64,000 bases of DNA from Profundicola chukchiensis (GTDB lineage: Bacteria > Bacteroidota > Bacteroidia > Flavobacteriales > Weeksellaceae): contig NZ_JANAIE010000002.1 of the NCBI RefSeq assembly GCF_029664245.1, positions 124,001-188,000 on the forward strand, given 5' to 3'. Shown here piece by piece: positions 1-8,920 of this stretch (position 1 is the stretch's first letter; each line of letters starts with the position of its first letter). The notes under the pieces are model-generated. The model was given only the letters and a program-made list of their open reading frames with translations. It was not told where the DNA came from and did no database searches. The position numbers and the translations under genes were made by a program.

Positions 1-559
1 CATCCTCTTCATTGCTGATTAAACCTTTTCCTGGTTTAGGAACATAAAGTTGAACTGGCAAATCTGGGTCGGTGAATAATGATAATCGAGAAGAAACTTC
101 CGTCCCAATTACAATTTCGTCTAAATATTCTCTACCTAAAGGATCACCAATTCTAACCATGGTATCCAAACGAAAAATTTGATTGAAATTCTCATCGATA
201 CCCTTTAAAGTTACAATATGATTCTTGTTATTATAGCGAATAAAAGCTCTTTCTTCAATAACTTTACTAAGAGTTTCCACCTCATCAAAAGCTAATATCT
301 CATTCAACTTTTTCTCAAACTCTGCAGAAGATTGAATGGTTTTTCCTTTCGCAGGTGAAATAGCAATTTCAGGGTTGATATTGGAATAAAATTGAAGGTT
401 TACGCTCTCTAATCCCGTGAAAACCGACATGATGATAAACAAACATGCGGTGACAAATCCCAAGGCTAAAAATGCAATCCAAGATATCACGTTTACTTCA
501 ATGGCATTTTTACCAGAGAAGACATACTTTCGTGCAAGTTTAAAGGGAAATAGATTCAT
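1..559 (-). CDS. FtsX-like ABC transporter permease, partial (N-terminal part)
   Basis: The minus-strand frame opens with ATG at 559 and stays open to the window edge, giving about 186 residues without a stop. The N-terminus (MNLFPFKLARKYVF) leads into one hydrophobic segment at about residues 24-46. A soluble, MacB-like periplasmic region follows. This is the layout of FtsX/LolC/LolE-type permeases, which act in the inner membrane with an ATPase partner, often in lipoprotein release. It begins 21 bases after the rbfA stop and is probably cotranscribed with it. The later membrane segments lie outside the window, so the exact subfamily is not settled. Confidence 0.8.
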   Translation of the reverse strand, partial: MNLFPFKLARKYVFSGKNAIEVNVISWIAFLALGFVTACLFIIMSVFTGLESVNLQFYSNINPEIAISPAKGKTIQSSAEFEKKLNEILAFDEVETLSKVIEERAFIRYNNKNHIVTLKGIDENFNQIFRLDTMVRIGDPLGREYLDEIVIGTEVSSRLSLFTDPDLPVQLYVPKPGKGLISNEED

Positions 560-580
560 TGATGATTTAAAATCAACTAA

Positions 581-940
581 TTATAATACTGGATTGTCGC
601 CTTTACCTTTTAAAGCTCTATCAATTTCATCGGCTTTATCTAAAGTAACATCTACAAAGAATTGTAATTCAGGAACAATACGCATTTGTTTACCAATTCT
701 ATTTCCTAACTCACCTCTAATAAAAGCATGATTTTCTTTCACAAACTCCATCACCTTATCAGTATTGTTGGTTGGAAAAATACTTAAGTAAACTTTAGAA
801 ATAGATAAATCTGAAGTTGTTCTAACCTCAGTGACCGTAATCAACATATTGCGACCAATTTTACTGGTCAATTTTCTGAAGATATCGGCCATATCCTTTT
901 GAATCAGTTGATTTACTTTATTAAGTCGATTGCTTTCCAT
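581..940 (-). CDS. rbfA: 30S ribosome-binding factor RbfA
   Basis: This 119-residue protein has the size and fold signature of RbfA, the cold-shock factor that binds the 30S subunit and helps mature the 16S rRNA 5' end. It starts MESNRLNKVNQLIQKDMADI and contains the KH-like stretch around TVTEVRTTSDLSISKVYLSI. The C-terminal ELQFFVDVTLDKADEIDRAL stretch matches the family's RIPELRFVPDDSLD-type tail. A TAnnTTTG element lies 66 bases upstream. The permease gene follows at 559, an order I know from flavobacteria. Confidence 0.93.
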   Translation of the reverse strand: MESNRLNKVNQLIQKDMADIFRKLTSKIGRNMLITVTEVRTTSDLSISKVYLSIFPTNNTDKVMEFVKENHAFIRGELGNRIGKQMRIVPELQFFVDVTLDKADEIDRALKGKGDNPVL

Positions 941-1005
941 GATTGTAGTGTTTAAAATAGCTATAAAATTCGTGTTTGGCAGAAGCCATTACTACGAACT
1001 TTTGA

Positions 1006-1013
1006 CAAAATTA
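1006..1013 (-). promoter_or_regulatory. -7 promoter element upstream of rbfA
   Basis: Read on the minus strand the bases are TAATTTTG, a full match to the Bacteroidota -7 consensus TAnnTTTG. It lies 66 bases upstream of the rbfA ATG. No clear -33 TTG partner was identified. Confidence 0.5.
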
Positions 1014-1025
1014 CGGATTTTAAAA

Positions 1026-1259
1026 TCAGTTTCGGCCTGCGCTTGAGGCTATTTGTTTTATTTTATATAAGATCTCGTCGAGTCCGTTGGTTTTAATTTC
1101 AAAAACGGTGGACATCAACATACCTAATTTCCCTGGAGGAAATCCCTTTCGTTGAAACCATTCCAAATAAGAAATAGGTAAATCTGAAATCATTTTACCT
1201 TTATATTTACCAAAAGGCATCGGTGTTCTAACGGTATCTAGCAGTACTTTTTTATCCAA
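1026..1259 (-). CDS. DUF3820 family protein
   Basis: This 77-residue protein contains MPFGKYKGKMISDLPISYLE (residues 14-33) followed by WFQRKGFPPGKLG. That is the hallmark of the DUF3820 family, sometimes labelled putative quorum-sensing-regulated virulence factor. No biochemical role is established that I can rely on. There is no signal peptide or membrane segment, so it should be cytoplasmic. It lies two bases after the stop of the upstream secreted protein, which suggests cotranscription with that gene and kdsB. Confidence 0.8.
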   Translation of the reverse strand: MDKKVLLDTVRTPMPFGKYKGKMISDLPISYLEWFQRKGFPPGKLGMLMSTVFEIKTNGLDEILYKIKQIASSAGRN

Positions 1260-1261
1260 AA

Positions 1262-1924
1262 TTAATTAAATATAAATCGTTCTGCAGGAATCGCAGCATT
1301 CGGAATAATCTTATCGAAAATCACAACATACTCCTTTCCTCCTACTGGCGTAGCCTCCATTCTATGAGCAAAACTCAGTTTACCAACTTTCTTAAATTCT
1401 GAATAATTTACGGTTTCTAACTCATTTTGTTCTTTCAATAATTGAAAGTTTTTCGCATCAAACCAATAATAATTTTCAACTGTGTTTTTAGTTAGCTTTA
1501 CCTTAAATACATCTTTTGAATTTAACTTTTCTTTACCCATTAAACTCACTTTGAAACCTTTCTTTTTATAATTTAAAATATCAGTTTCAAATGCATCCTT
1601 CTGATAATTAGCTAATTTCTTATAATTCCCGTCAAGCTCATTATAAGTATAGGCCTGTTCTCCATCAAAACCTTCACTCAACATCTCTTTGCCATCAACG
1701 ATATAACTCACTCTTTTAAAATAAGGTCTAGCGTGTTCTATTTTAATATGTACCCCATCGCTAACGTCAATCGACACTTGACCATCTATAATAATACTAT
1801 TCAGATTGTTCCAAGCTTCGATTCCACCTGTAACTTCTAAATGTTTGTCAATAATTTCCTCAGCACTTTGGGCATTTAAAAACCCAATACTGATTAATAG
1901 AAATAATGCGAAAATTTTATTCAT
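1262..1924 (-). CDS. Secreted LolA-like/outer-membrane lipoprotein-sorting-like protein
   Basis: The 220-residue protein starts at ATG 1924 with a signal peptide (MNKIFALFLLISIGFLNAQ). A TTG 11 codons upstream touches the kdsB stop and would place charged residues before the signal, so it is rejected. The mature part (AEEIIDKHLEVTGGIEAWNN, then repeated short beta-strand patterns) resembles Bacteroidota proteins with a LolA/LolB-like fold. These sit in the periplasm and may bind lipid or lipoprotein. The exact function is unknown. It sits in a probable kdsB - this gene - DUF3820 transcription unit. Confidence 0.65.
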   Translation of the reverse strand: MNKIFALFLLISIGFLNAQSAEEIIDKHLEVTGGIEAWNNLNSIIIDGQVSIDVSDGVHIKIEHARPYFKRVSYIVDGKEMLSEGFDGEQAYTYNELDGNYKKLANYQKDAFETDILNYKKKGFKVSLMGKEKLNSKDVFKVKLTKNTVENYYWFDAKNFQLLKEQNELETVNYSEFKKVGKLSFAHRMEATPVGGKEYVVIFDKIIPNAAIPAERFIFN

Positions 1925-1957
1925 CTTCAAATATAAATTAAGCTTTTCAATATCCAA

Positions 1958-2698
1958 CTATTGTTCCAAGTTTCCAAGATAAACCCGAGCTTCTTCTAAA
2001 TCCTCTGGAGTGTCAATTCCAATAGTTTTATATTGAGTCTCAACCACTTTTATTCTATAACCATTTTCTAAATAACGTAACTGCTCTAATTTCTCTGCCA
2101 TTTCTAAAGTTCCTGGTTCAAGCTGAGTAAAAGCCAACAAAGCTTTCTTGCGATAAGCATAAATTCCAACATGTTTAAAATAATCTACCACAACATTTTC
2201 ATCTCTAACAAAAGGAATGGCGGAACGAGAGAAATAAAGCGCATCCATATTATTACCAACTACTACTTTAACGTTGTTAGGGTTTTGAATATCTTCTTTA
2301 CGCTCCAATTTTTCCATTAAAGTCGCCACATCTACCTTTTTGTCATGATCATTTTTAAATACATCTATTAAGGATGCTAGAGCTTGGGTAGCTGTAAAAG
2401 GCTCGTCACCTTGAACATTTACAATGACATCTACGTCAATATATTGAATCACTTCTGCAATTCTATCACTTCCGCTCGCATGGTTTGGTGAAGTCATTAC
2501 GGCCTTACCTTGTACACCTTCAATGTCTTGTATTATCTTTTCATCATCTGCCGCCACAATCACCTCATCAAACAATCCCGCATTCTTCACAGCTAAATAA
2601 GTGGTAGCAATCACCGAGTGTTCGCCAAGCTTCTTTAATAGCTTACCGGGAAAACGTGTAGCACCAAAACGTGCAGGAATAACAGCGACTACTTTCAT
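1958..2698 (-). CDS. kdsB: 3-deoxy-manno-octulosonate cytidylyltransferase
   Basis: This 246-residue enzyme activates Kdo to CMP-Kdo for lipid A-core assembly in the cytoplasm. The nucleotide-binding start VIPARFGATRFPGKLL is at residues 6-21. TSPNHASGSDRIAE is at 69-82 and VNVQGDEPF at 93-101. Length and motif order match KdsB throughout. It is the first gene of a minus-strand run that continues into the LolA-like gene. Its presence shows an organism that makes Kdo-containing LPS. Confidence 0.96.
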   Translation of the reverse strand: MKVVAVIPARFGATRFPGKLLKKLGEHSVIATTYLAVKNAGLFDEVIVAADDEKIIQDIEGVQGKAVMTSPNHASGSDRIAEVIQYIDVDVIVNVQGDEPFTATQALASLIDVFKNDHDKKVDVATLMEKLERKEDIQNPNNVKVVVGNNMDALYFSRSAIPFVRDENVVVDYFKHVGIYAYRKKALLAFTQLEPGTLEMAEKLEQLRYLENGYRIKVVETQYKTIGIDTPEDLEEARVYLGNLEQ

Positions 2699-2785
2699 TT
2701 GATTTTATTTGTTTACATTAGACAATTAAAGAAGGCAAATTAAAGTTTTTTAAAAGAATATTTTAAGTTTCTTTTAAATTTAATT

Positions 2786-2793
2786 TATATTTG
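2786..2793 (+). promoter_or_regulatory. -7 promoter element (TATATTTG) before the gene at 2812
   Basis: TATATTTG matches TAnnTTTG exactly and ends 18 bases before the ATG at 2812. It overlaps the alternative TTG start at 2791, which argues for translation from 2812. Confidence 0.6.
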
Positions 2794-2811
2794 GTGAATA
2801 ATTTAGGTACT

Positions 2812-3501
2812 ATGAAGAACATTATAAAAATAGCTCTATTAATTTTAGCTCTTTTCTTATCTTTTATGATCTACCGATCAGTTGATGGATTGGTGAATTT
2901 CAACCAACAAAGGCTTGTGCGTTACGCTATTGCAGCAGAACAGTTACAAGATGTAGCCAATGCTCAGCGTCTTTACAGAGTATATAAAGGTGAGTATACA
3001 GACAATCTAGATTCGCTTAAGCAATACTTAAACGAAGGTAAAATCTACATGATTAACCGTAAAGATTCTTCTGGCTATGTTTATGATGAAAGAAAAAGAA
3101 TTGATGTAATGAAGAGTTTTACAATTATCGACACAATTGTATCTCAAACAAGCGTTAAAGATTCAATTCTTGGAAACCGTTCTGTGGAGAACTTTGGTTT
3201 TGTTCCGATTGAAGGTAAAAACATTCCTATCGAGATGTATGCATCTTATGTAGATAGAGTGGTTGGTACAGATAGTACCAATGTTCAAAGAGATCACTTA
3301 TTCAAAGCATCTGTTAGCAAAAGAGCAGTTTTAGCAGGTCTTGGTGATGATTACATCAACAGAGAAATGAACGACGAAACTTCAGCAGTTAAAGCAGATG
3401 AAATTCAAGTGGGTAGCGATAGACGTCCTACATTAGAAGGAAACTGGTCATCTGAAGTAGATAGAATTATGAAAGATAAACGAGGCGGTTTAAACAAATA
3501 A
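2812..3501 (+). CDS. Conserved membrane-anchored protein of unknown function
   Basis: The 229-residue product has one N-terminal hydrophobic segment (IIKIALLILALFLSFMIY) and then a hydrophilic body. The part after the segment (RYAIAAEQLQDVANAQRLYR, then KGEYTDNLDSLKQYL) resembles the helix-plus-loop layout of pilin-like subunits, but I see no prepilin cleavage site. I regard it as an uncharacterised flavobacterial protein with its body in the periplasm. The ATG at 2812 is preferred because the upstream TTG lies in the promoter. The DUF3822 and rsmD genes follow closely and probably share its transcript. Confidence 0.6.
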   Translation: MKNIIKIALLILALFLSFMIYRSVDGLVNFNQQRLVRYAIAAEQLQDVANAQRLYRVYKGEYTDNLDSLKQYLNEGKIYMINRKDSSGYVYDERKRIDVMKSFTIIDTIVSQTSVKDSILGNRSVENFGFVPIEGKNIPIEMYASYVDRVVGTDSTNVQRDHLFKASVSKRAVLAGLGDDYINREMNDETSAVKADEIQVGSDRRPTLEGNWSSEVDRIMKDKRGGLNK

Positions 3502-3508
3502 TCCTATT

Positions 3509-4258
3509 ATGGCAATTAAAAAACTATCCATCCTTTTCTTGAAGGATGGATTTTCTTTTTGTGTAGCAAAAGACTCTGAGTTGATTCATACCGAAAAAGT
3601 TCGATTTGAAGCTTCTCAAGAGACTACTTTCTATGAGTTATTGAGTCAGAAGTTAGATCAACAATTATATTTAAATCAAACTTACGATGAAATTCATTTG
3701 GCTTATTTAGGAGATCAATTTAATATTATTCCGAGCAGCTATTTCGAGGCAGAACCAGATGCCCAAAAATGGTTGGAGTTCAATGCTGAAATATTTGAAG
3801 GCGATAGTATAGAAACCACTGAGCTTTCAGCTTATGATGCAGAGTTGATTTATGCCTATCCACTAGAGTTAAAGGAAATTATCGATAGGAAATTTAAAGG
3901 AGCAAAAATAGAAAGCGCTTCTGCCCTTTTCATCAATAGTTTTAAATTAGAAGATGATAAGGCTCAAATATTTTTAAATATTCACACGAATCAATTAGAG
4001 CTTTTAGCATTTAAAAACCAGGGATTATACTTTTATAATATCTTTGAAATTGCAACCAAAGAAGATTTGGTTTACTATATACTAAATAGCTTCAAACAAC
4101 TCGAACTCGACCCCAACGAGGTTGAAGTCTATTATTTTGGAGGAGATTTGGAAGAGGCCAGCTTAAAAATGTTGATGAACTTCGTTCGTCATGTGATGCC
4201 TGGAATTTCCAATACTACCGAATTATCTTATTACACCGAACTACAAAACTTATCATGA
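3509..4258 (+). CDS. DUF3822 family protein
   Basis: The 249-residue protein (MAIKKLSILFLKDGFSFCVA...) matches the DUF3822 family by its start, by its length and by its place directly before rsmD, an arrangement I recognise from Bacteroidota. DUF3822 proteins appear to have an actin/hexokinase-like ATPase fold, and their role is unknown. No signal peptide or membrane span is visible. Its stop overlaps the rsmD start by four bases, so the two are translationally coupled. A role connected to rRNA modification is only a guess from context. Confidence 0.75.
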   Translation: MAIKKLSILFLKDGFSFCVAKDSELIHTEKVRFEASQETTFYELLSQKLDQQLYLNQTYDEIHLAYLGDQFNIIPSSYFEAEPDAQKWLEFNAEIFEGDSIETTELSAYDAELIYAYPLELKEIIDRKFKGAKIESASALFINSFKLEDDKAQIFLNIHTNQLELLAFKNQGLYFYNIFEIATKEDLVYYILNSFKQLELDPNEVEVYYFGGDLEEASLKMLMNFVRHVMPGISNTTELSYYTELQNLS

Positions 4259-4797
4259 GAATCATATCAGGAAAATGGAAAGGAAGACGATTTATCGCTC
4301 CCAACAACTTACCAACAAGACCCACCACCGATTTTGCGAAAGAAGCATTATTCAATATTTTGAATCACCAGCTCTACTTGGATGAAATCAAGGTTTTAGA
4401 TTTATTTGCGGGTATTGGTAGCATAAGCTTGGAGTTCGCGTCTCGTGGTGCAGTTAAAGTGGACGCTGTAGAACAAAACCCTACTTGTGTTCAGTTTATT
4501 AATGAAAGCATCGAGAAAATTGAAGCCAAAGAAATCGAAGTTTTCAAACATGATGTTTTTCAATTCCTGACACGTAGCTTACACGACAAATATGATGTCG
4601 TTTTTGCTGATCCGCCATACGATTTAGAAGAAGAGGATTACAATAAAATTGTCTCTCTTGTTTTTGACAATGACTATATCGAAGAAGAAGGTATGTTTAT
4701 TCTAGAACATCCAAAAAACATTAGCTTCGAAGATCATCCTAAGTTCTCTGAGCATAAGAAATATGGAAACGTAAACTTTAGTTTCTTTTATCTTTAA
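4255..4797 (+). CDS. rsmD: 16S rRNA (guanine(966)-N(2))-methyltransferase RsmD
   Basis: This 180-residue SAM-dependent methyltransferase modifies G966 of 16S rRNA. It shows RIISGKWKGRRF at residues 2-13 and RPTTDFAKEALFNIL at about 22-36. The SAM-binding loop is VLDLFAGIGSISLEFASRGA and the catalytic DPPY motif is in DVVFADPPYDL. All are classic RsmD signatures. The start overlaps DUF3822 (ATGA). It ends convergently against the MscS gene with no obvious terminator between them. Confidence 0.95.
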   Translation: MRIISGKWKGRRFIAPNNLPTRPTTDFAKEALFNILNHQLYLDEIKVLDLFAGIGSISLEFASRGAVKVDAVEQNPTCVQFINESIEKIEAKEIEVFKHDVFQFLTRSLHDKYDVVFADPPYDLEEEDYNKIVSLVFDNDYIEEEGMFILEHPKNISFEDHPKFSEHKKYGNVNFSFFYL

Positions 4798-4810
4798 TTA
4801 AAATTAAAAT

Positions 4811-5755
4811 CTATTCTAGTGCATCTTTTGGATTCGCCCATTCCAGGGTTCGAATAGGATATGGAATATTGATTGAGTTTTCATCGAATACTTCTTTGAT
4901 GACCATCATAGCTTCAGACTTAGCTTCATACACATTGAGATATGATTCCGCGGCGATCCAAAATCTTATTTGAAAATTAATCGAGCTATCACCAAATTCC
5001 AGCCAATGAAACTCAACTCGTTCATAATCTAATTGAGAGAAATGTTTACTAATGGCGTCTGTTGCTAGTTCCTTAACAAAGCGCATATCACAGTCATAAT
5101 GCACTCCACAGGTAATTTTAGTTCTAATTCTTGGTGTTAATCCATAGTTTTTAAATGGATTTTCAATAATCATCTTATTGGGAATCACCACAATATTATT
5201 ATCTACCTCTCTAATTCTTGTGTTGCGCAAAGTTATTTCTTCAATGGTTCCAGCATAACCGTTGGTTTCCACATAGTCTCCAACGTTCATTATATCATTT
5301 AAGGAAATAAATACCCCCGAAAATGTATTGGCCAAAGCTCCTTGAAAAGCGAGCGCAACTGCCAAACCAGCAATTCCCCCTGCTGCTAAAATACCTTTTA
5401 ACAAGTTGCTCATGTTCAATAAGCTTACAGCAATCACAACTCCTGTTAAAATGATTAAAATTGAAACCACATTTGCTACCAATGAACGAATCGAAGCACG
5501 TTTAATGACTTTGCTGAGAAGTTTCTTAACCCATCGTTTCGTATAGATACTTAGGATATAGCAGAGCGTAAAAACGATCAAAGACAAAATGATTTCCGGA
5601 AGATATTCTATCAAAGATTCTTTCCAGCTAAAGATTCTTTCCCACATTTTATCCCACGAGGACTTAAATCCTTCAGAAACTTTCTCCACATCCTTTCCTA
5701 AGTCAGAATCTTCTGTCTCTTGCTGAATCAATAATAGGAATTTAAACATGCTCAT
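4811..5755 (-). CDS. Mechanosensitive ion channel protein, MscS family
   Basis: The 314-residue protein has an N-terminal segment, then hydrophobic helices at roughly residues 50-75, 95-115 and 120-150. The Gly/Ala-rich pore helix is ILAAGGIAGLAVALAFQGAL, followed by NTFSGVFI. The beta domain contains GDYVETNGYAGTIEEITLRN, the MscS_TM-beta signature. Such channels release solutes through the inner membrane on hypo-osmotic shock. I start it at 5755 because an upstream in-frame ATG (5815) lies inside the thiolase terminator hairpin. ATG 5749 is also possible. Confidence 0.9.
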   Translation of the reverse strand: MSMFKFLLLIQQETEDSDLGKDVEKVSEGFKSSWDKMWERIFSWKESLIEYLPEIILSLIVFTLCYILSIYTKRWVKKLLSKVIKRASIRSLVANVVSILIILTGVVIAVSLLNMSNLLKGILAAGGIAGLAVALAFQGALANTFSGVFISLNDIMNVGDYVETNGYAGTIEEITLRNTRIREVDNNIVVIPNKMIIENPFKNYGLTPRIRTKITCGVHYDCDMRFVKELATDAISKHFSQLDYERVEFHWLEFGDSSINFQIRFWIAAESYLNVYEAKSEAMMVIKEVFDENSINIPYPIRTLEWANPKDALE

Positions 5756-5802
5756 AAGTCTCCGAATCGAAAATAATGCTAAATATAAGGATTTGACACA
5801 AA

Positions 5803-5830
5803 AAAAAGCGTTCATCTCTGAACGCTTTTT
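5803..5830. terminator. Intrinsic terminator between thiolase and mscS
   Basis: The stem GCGTTC/GAACGC with loop ATCTCT is flanked by an A-run on one side and a T-run on the other. It can work in both directions. In context it ends the ilvE-thiolase transcript on the minus strand. Confidence 0.85.
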
Positions 5831-5866
5831 AATTTATAATTTACTGAATTTAATTCAACGTAAATA

Positions 5867-7045
5867 TTACATATTCTCAATCACCATAGAAGAGGCTCCA
5901 CCTCCACCATTACAAATTCCGATACCTCCGTATTTACCAGCATTTTGCTTCAATACATTGATTAAGGTAACCAAAATTCTAGATCCTGAGTTTCCTAGTG
6001 GGTGTCCTAATGAAACCGCTCCACCGTTCACGTTAACTTTAGCTGGATCTAAGTCTAATAATTTAATGTTAGCCAATCCAACTACCGAGAATGCTTCGTT
6101 TAATTCAAAGTAATCAAGGTCTGTCATTTTTAATCCTGCTTTAGCAACCGCCTTAGGAAGTGCTTTTGCTGGAGCTGTTGTAAACCACTCTGGCTCGTGA
6201 GCTGCATCTGCATAGCCAACGATTTTAGCTAATGGTTTTAACCCTAATTCTTCTGCCTTTTCTTTAGACATTAAAACAACTGCAGAAGCTCCATCATTTA
6301 AAGTAGATGCGTTAGCCGCAGTTACAGTTCCGTCTTTAGTAAAAGCTGGACGTAAACTTGGAACTCTATCTAATTTGATGTTCTTGTACTCCTCGTCTTC
6401 TTTAACAATAATAGGCTCTCCTCTTCTTTGTGGTACTTCAACAGGAACAATTTCCTCATCGAATCTACCTTCAGCCCAAGCTTTAGTTGATCTGTTATAA
6501 GATTCAACAGCAAAGTTATCTTGGTCTTCTCTAGAGAAGTTATACTCAGTAGCACATAAATCTGCACAAACTCCCATTACATTTTTATCATAAGCATCAG
6601 TTAATCCATCATTAACGATACCATCGATTAATTGTGTATTTCCGAATTTATTACCAGTTCTAGCTGTCATTGAATAGAAAGGAGTCATTGACATATTTTC
6701 CATTCCTCCAGCAACAATCACATCAGCGTCTCCTGCTTTAATAGCTTGAGCTGCTTGCATAACTGCTTTTAATCCAGATGCACAAACTTTGTTCACAGTT
6801 GTACAAGGAACATTATTAGGAAGACCTGCTCCTAATGCAGCTTGTCTTGCAGGCGCCTGACCTTCACCAGCTTGAAGAACGTTACCCATGTAAACTTCTT
6901 CTACTTTATCTGCCGACAAACCAATTTTATCTAAAGCACCTTTGATTGCTATTGAACCTAATTTGGTAGCAGGAACAGTTGATAAACTACCTAGAAAACT
7001 ACCGATTGGAGTTCTAACAGCTGATACTATATAAACTTCTTTCAT
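5867..7045 (-). CDS. Acetyl-CoA C-acyltransferase (thiolase)
   Basis: The 392-residue thiolase condenses or cleaves acyl-CoAs. The nucleophile is Cys88 in TTVNKVCASGLKAVM. NEAF precedes GGAVSLGHPLGNSGSR with catalytic His348, and the second Cys is Cys378 in GICNGGGGASSM. Length and motifs are those of type II (degradative or biosynthetic) thiolases. AtoB and FadA types cannot be separated by eye, though the lack of a neighbouring FadB favours an acetoacetyl-CoA role. It begins five bases after the ilvE stop, so the two form an operon ending at the 5803-5830 hairpin. Confidence 0.93.
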   Translation of the reverse strand: MKEVYIVSAVRTPIGSFLGSLSTVPATKLGSIAIKGALDKIGLSADKVEEVYMGNVLQAGEGQAPARQAALGAGLPNNVPCTTVNKVCASGLKAVMQAAQAIKAGDADVIVAGGMENMSMTPFYSMTARTGNKFGNTQLIDGIVNDGLTDAYDKNVMGVCADLCATEYNFSREDQDNFAVESYNRSTKAWAEGRFDEEIVPVEVPQRRGEPIIVKEDEEYKNIKLDRVPSLRPAFTKDGTVTAANASTLNDGASAVVLMSKEKAEELGLKPLAKIVGYADAAHEPEWFTTAPAKALPKAVAKAGLKMTDLDYFELNEAFSVVGLANIKLLDLDPAKVNVNGGAVSLGHPLGNSGSRILVTLINVLKQNAGKYGGIGICNGGGGASSMVIENM

Positions 7046-7050
7046 AATAA

Positions 7051-8124
7051 TTATAATGTGTTAACTAAATTCTTTTCTACTTTCACTCTCCAACCAAATG
7101 GATCTTCTGATTTGTTATTTTGGATGTCCATCAATTGTTTTTTCAATTGTTTACCCCAAGACTCTTCCATTGGCATATCAGCTAAGTCTAGTGTTTCGTC
7201 TGGATAACCGATAGCTGAGAAAGTGTTTAAAACTACAGCCGTACCACAACCGAATACTTCTTTCAAGCTTCCGTCTTTGTGTGCTGCTTTCATTTCGCTT
7301 ACTTTAATTGGTCTTTCTTCAACTTTCCAACCATTGTGTTTAGCGATATTGATAAGACTATTACGAGTTACTCCGTTTAAAATTCTTTCCGAAATAGGCG
7401 CTGTAATTAAAGTATCGTTAATTCTAACAAATACGTTCATAGTACCTGCCTCTTCAATAAATTCATGCGTACTAGCATCAGTCCAAATAACTTGGTCGAA
7501 TCCTTCTTCTCTTGCTAATTTTGTAGGATAGAAAGAAGCCGCATAGTTACCAGCTGCTTTAGCATAACCTACACCTCCGTTCGCCGATCTAGAATATTTA
7601 TCTGCAATCTTAACGCGTAATGGTTTAGCATAGTAATCAGGAGCAACCGCAGTAATCACACAGAACATAAACTCTTCTGAAGATCTAGCAGTAATCATTG
7701 GCTCAGTAGCAAAAATGAATGGTCTAAGGTATAAAGCCATACCATAAGTTGGCGGAACCCAATCTCTATCGATATCTAATAGAGCTTTTAACCCATCCAT
7801 GAAAACTTCCTTTGGAACTGTAGGCATATTCAAACGAATCGCAGAATTGTTGATTCTTTCGAAGTTCTTTTCAGGACGGAACATAAATACGTCACCATTT
7901 TCATCTTTATAAGCTTTCATTCCCTCAAAACAAGCTTGTCCGTAGTGGATTGCTTGCATAGCAGGAGAGAAACTCATTTCTTGAAATGGAATAATTTTAG
8001 CCTCGCCCCAAACGCCATCTTTATAGTTACAAACCAACATGTGATCTGCAAAGGTGTTACCAAAAGTTTTGATTTCTAAACTTTCGGGTGTTAGTCGAGA
8101 GCTTTTCACTTTTTCTATATACAT
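7051..8124 (-). CDS. ilvE: Branched-chain amino acid aminotransferase
   Basis: This 357-residue PLP enzyme (fold type IV) interconverts Leu/Ile/Val and their 2-oxo acids. The PLP-lysine region is GGVGYAKAAGNYAASFYPTK, and the cofactor-binding stretches FIEEAGTMNVF and ITAPISERILNGVTRN are present. Length and motifs fit the larger, eukaryote-like BCAT subgroup found in Bacteroidota. I start at MYIEKVKSSRLTP (8124); the upstream in-frame ATG at 8163 lies next to the -7 element. The thiolase follows in the same operon, consistent with branched-chain carbon metabolism. Confidence 0.95.
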   Translation of the reverse strand: MYIEKVKSSRLTPESLEIKTFGNTFADHMLVCNYKDGVWGEAKIIPFQEMSFSPAMQAIHYGQACFEGMKAYKDENGDVFMFRPEKNFERINNSAIRLNMPTVPKEVFMDGLKALLDIDRDWVPPTYGMALYLRPFIFATEPMITARSSEEFMFCVITAVAPDYYAKPLRVKIADKYSRSANGGVGYAKAAGNYAASFYPTKLAREEGFDQVIWTDASTHEFIEEAGTMNVFVRINDTLITAPISERILNGVTRNSLINIAKHNGWKVEERPIKVSEMKAAHKDGSLKEVFGCGTAVVLNTFSAIGYPDETLDLADMPMEESWGKQLKKQLMDIQNNKSEDPFGWRVKVEKNLVNTL

Positions 8125-8160
8125 CGTTATATTTTTAAAATTCTTATATTTATAGCTCTT

Positions 8161-8168
8161 CAAATTTA
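8161..8168 (-). promoter_or_regulatory. -7 promoter element for ilvE
   Basis: On the minus strand the bases read TAAATTTG, a full match to TAnnTTTG, 36 bases upstream of the ilvE ATG at 8124. It lies in the divergent ilvE/mnmD gap. Confidence 0.5.
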
Positions 8169-8227
8169 ATTATATTTATGGAATTAATAAAAGAAAAATT
8201 AACACTTCACCTGATTTTTAACGAAAT

Positions 8228-8920
8228 ATGTTAAAACGCGAAATCAAAATAACCCAAGACGGAAGCAAAACTCTTTACATTCCAGATTGGAATGAAAGCT
8301 ATCATTCTAAGCATGGAGCTTTGAGAGAAGCAGAGCATGTATTCATAACAAATGGATTGGAAAAATTAATTGATTCCAACGTGATTAATGTCCTTGAATA
8401 TGGTTTCGGCACAGGTTTAAATGCCTTACTTTCTTTTATCTGGTCTCGCGACCATTCCAAACGTATAAACTATACTAGTCTTGAGAAATTTCCAGTTTCC
8501 ACCACAGAAGTCGAAGCCATGGATTTTCATCAAGTTATAGCACAAAAATATACTAATCTTCAAGCCGACCCAATATACGATTTTTTCTTAAAAATGCATC
8601 AAGCAAAATGGGAAGAAAAAGTAAATTTGACTGATTTTTTTGAGTTATTTAAGCAAGAGGTCGACTTTAGAGAGGTTAGACTGAAAAAAGAGACTTATGA
8701 TATTGTATTCTTTGATGTATTCGGAATGCGGGTACAGCCAGAACTATGGTCGGAAGAGATTTTTGAAAAGATATTTTTAAGTCTTAAGAAAGATGGTTTA
8801 CTTACCACCTATGCGTGCAACGGACACACAAAACGTGCCTTACAAGTATGTGGTTTTATCGTTGAAAAACTAGCCGGACCTCCAGGTAAAAGAGAAATGA
8901 TTAATGCATGGAAAAAATAG
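8228..8920 (+). CDS. mnmD: tRNA (mnm5s2U34)-forming methyltransferase MnmD
   Basis: The 230-residue protein matches stand-alone MnmD (old DUF752), which methylates the nm5 group of wobble uridine 34. N-terminal GSKTLYIPDWNESYHSKHGA is the family start. VLEYGFGTGLNALLSF is the SAM-binding loop. The C-terminal GLLTTYACNGHTKRALQVCG and GPPGKREMINA complete the domain. The FAD-dependent MnmC2 half is absent, as expected for this form. It is divergent from ilvE, a pairing common in flavobacteria, and overlaps the following NUDIX gene by 13 bases. Confidence 0.9.
   Translation: MLKREIKITQDGSKTLYIPDWNESYHSKHGALREAEHVFITNGLEKLIDSNVINVLEYGFGTGLNALLSFIWSRDHSKRINYTSLEKFPVSTTEVEAMDFHQVIAQKYTNLQADPIYDFFLKMHQAKWEEKVNLTDFFELFKQEVDFREVRLKKETYDIVFFDVFGMRVQPELWSEEIFEKIFLSLKKDGLLTTYACNGHTKRALQVCGFIVEKLAGPPGKREMINAWKK

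Noticed and set aside
417-731. Plus-strand frame across the permease start and rbfA end
   Set aside because: It lies opposite two well-supported genes, and its translation has no family resemblance.
5748-6113. Plus-strand frame across the thiolase end, terminator and mscS start
   Set aside because: It runs through an intrinsic terminator and is the antisense of conserved thiolase motifs.
6370-6567. Minus-strand alternative frame inside the thiolase gene
   Set aside because: It lies wholly inside a conserved gene in another frame, with biased composition.
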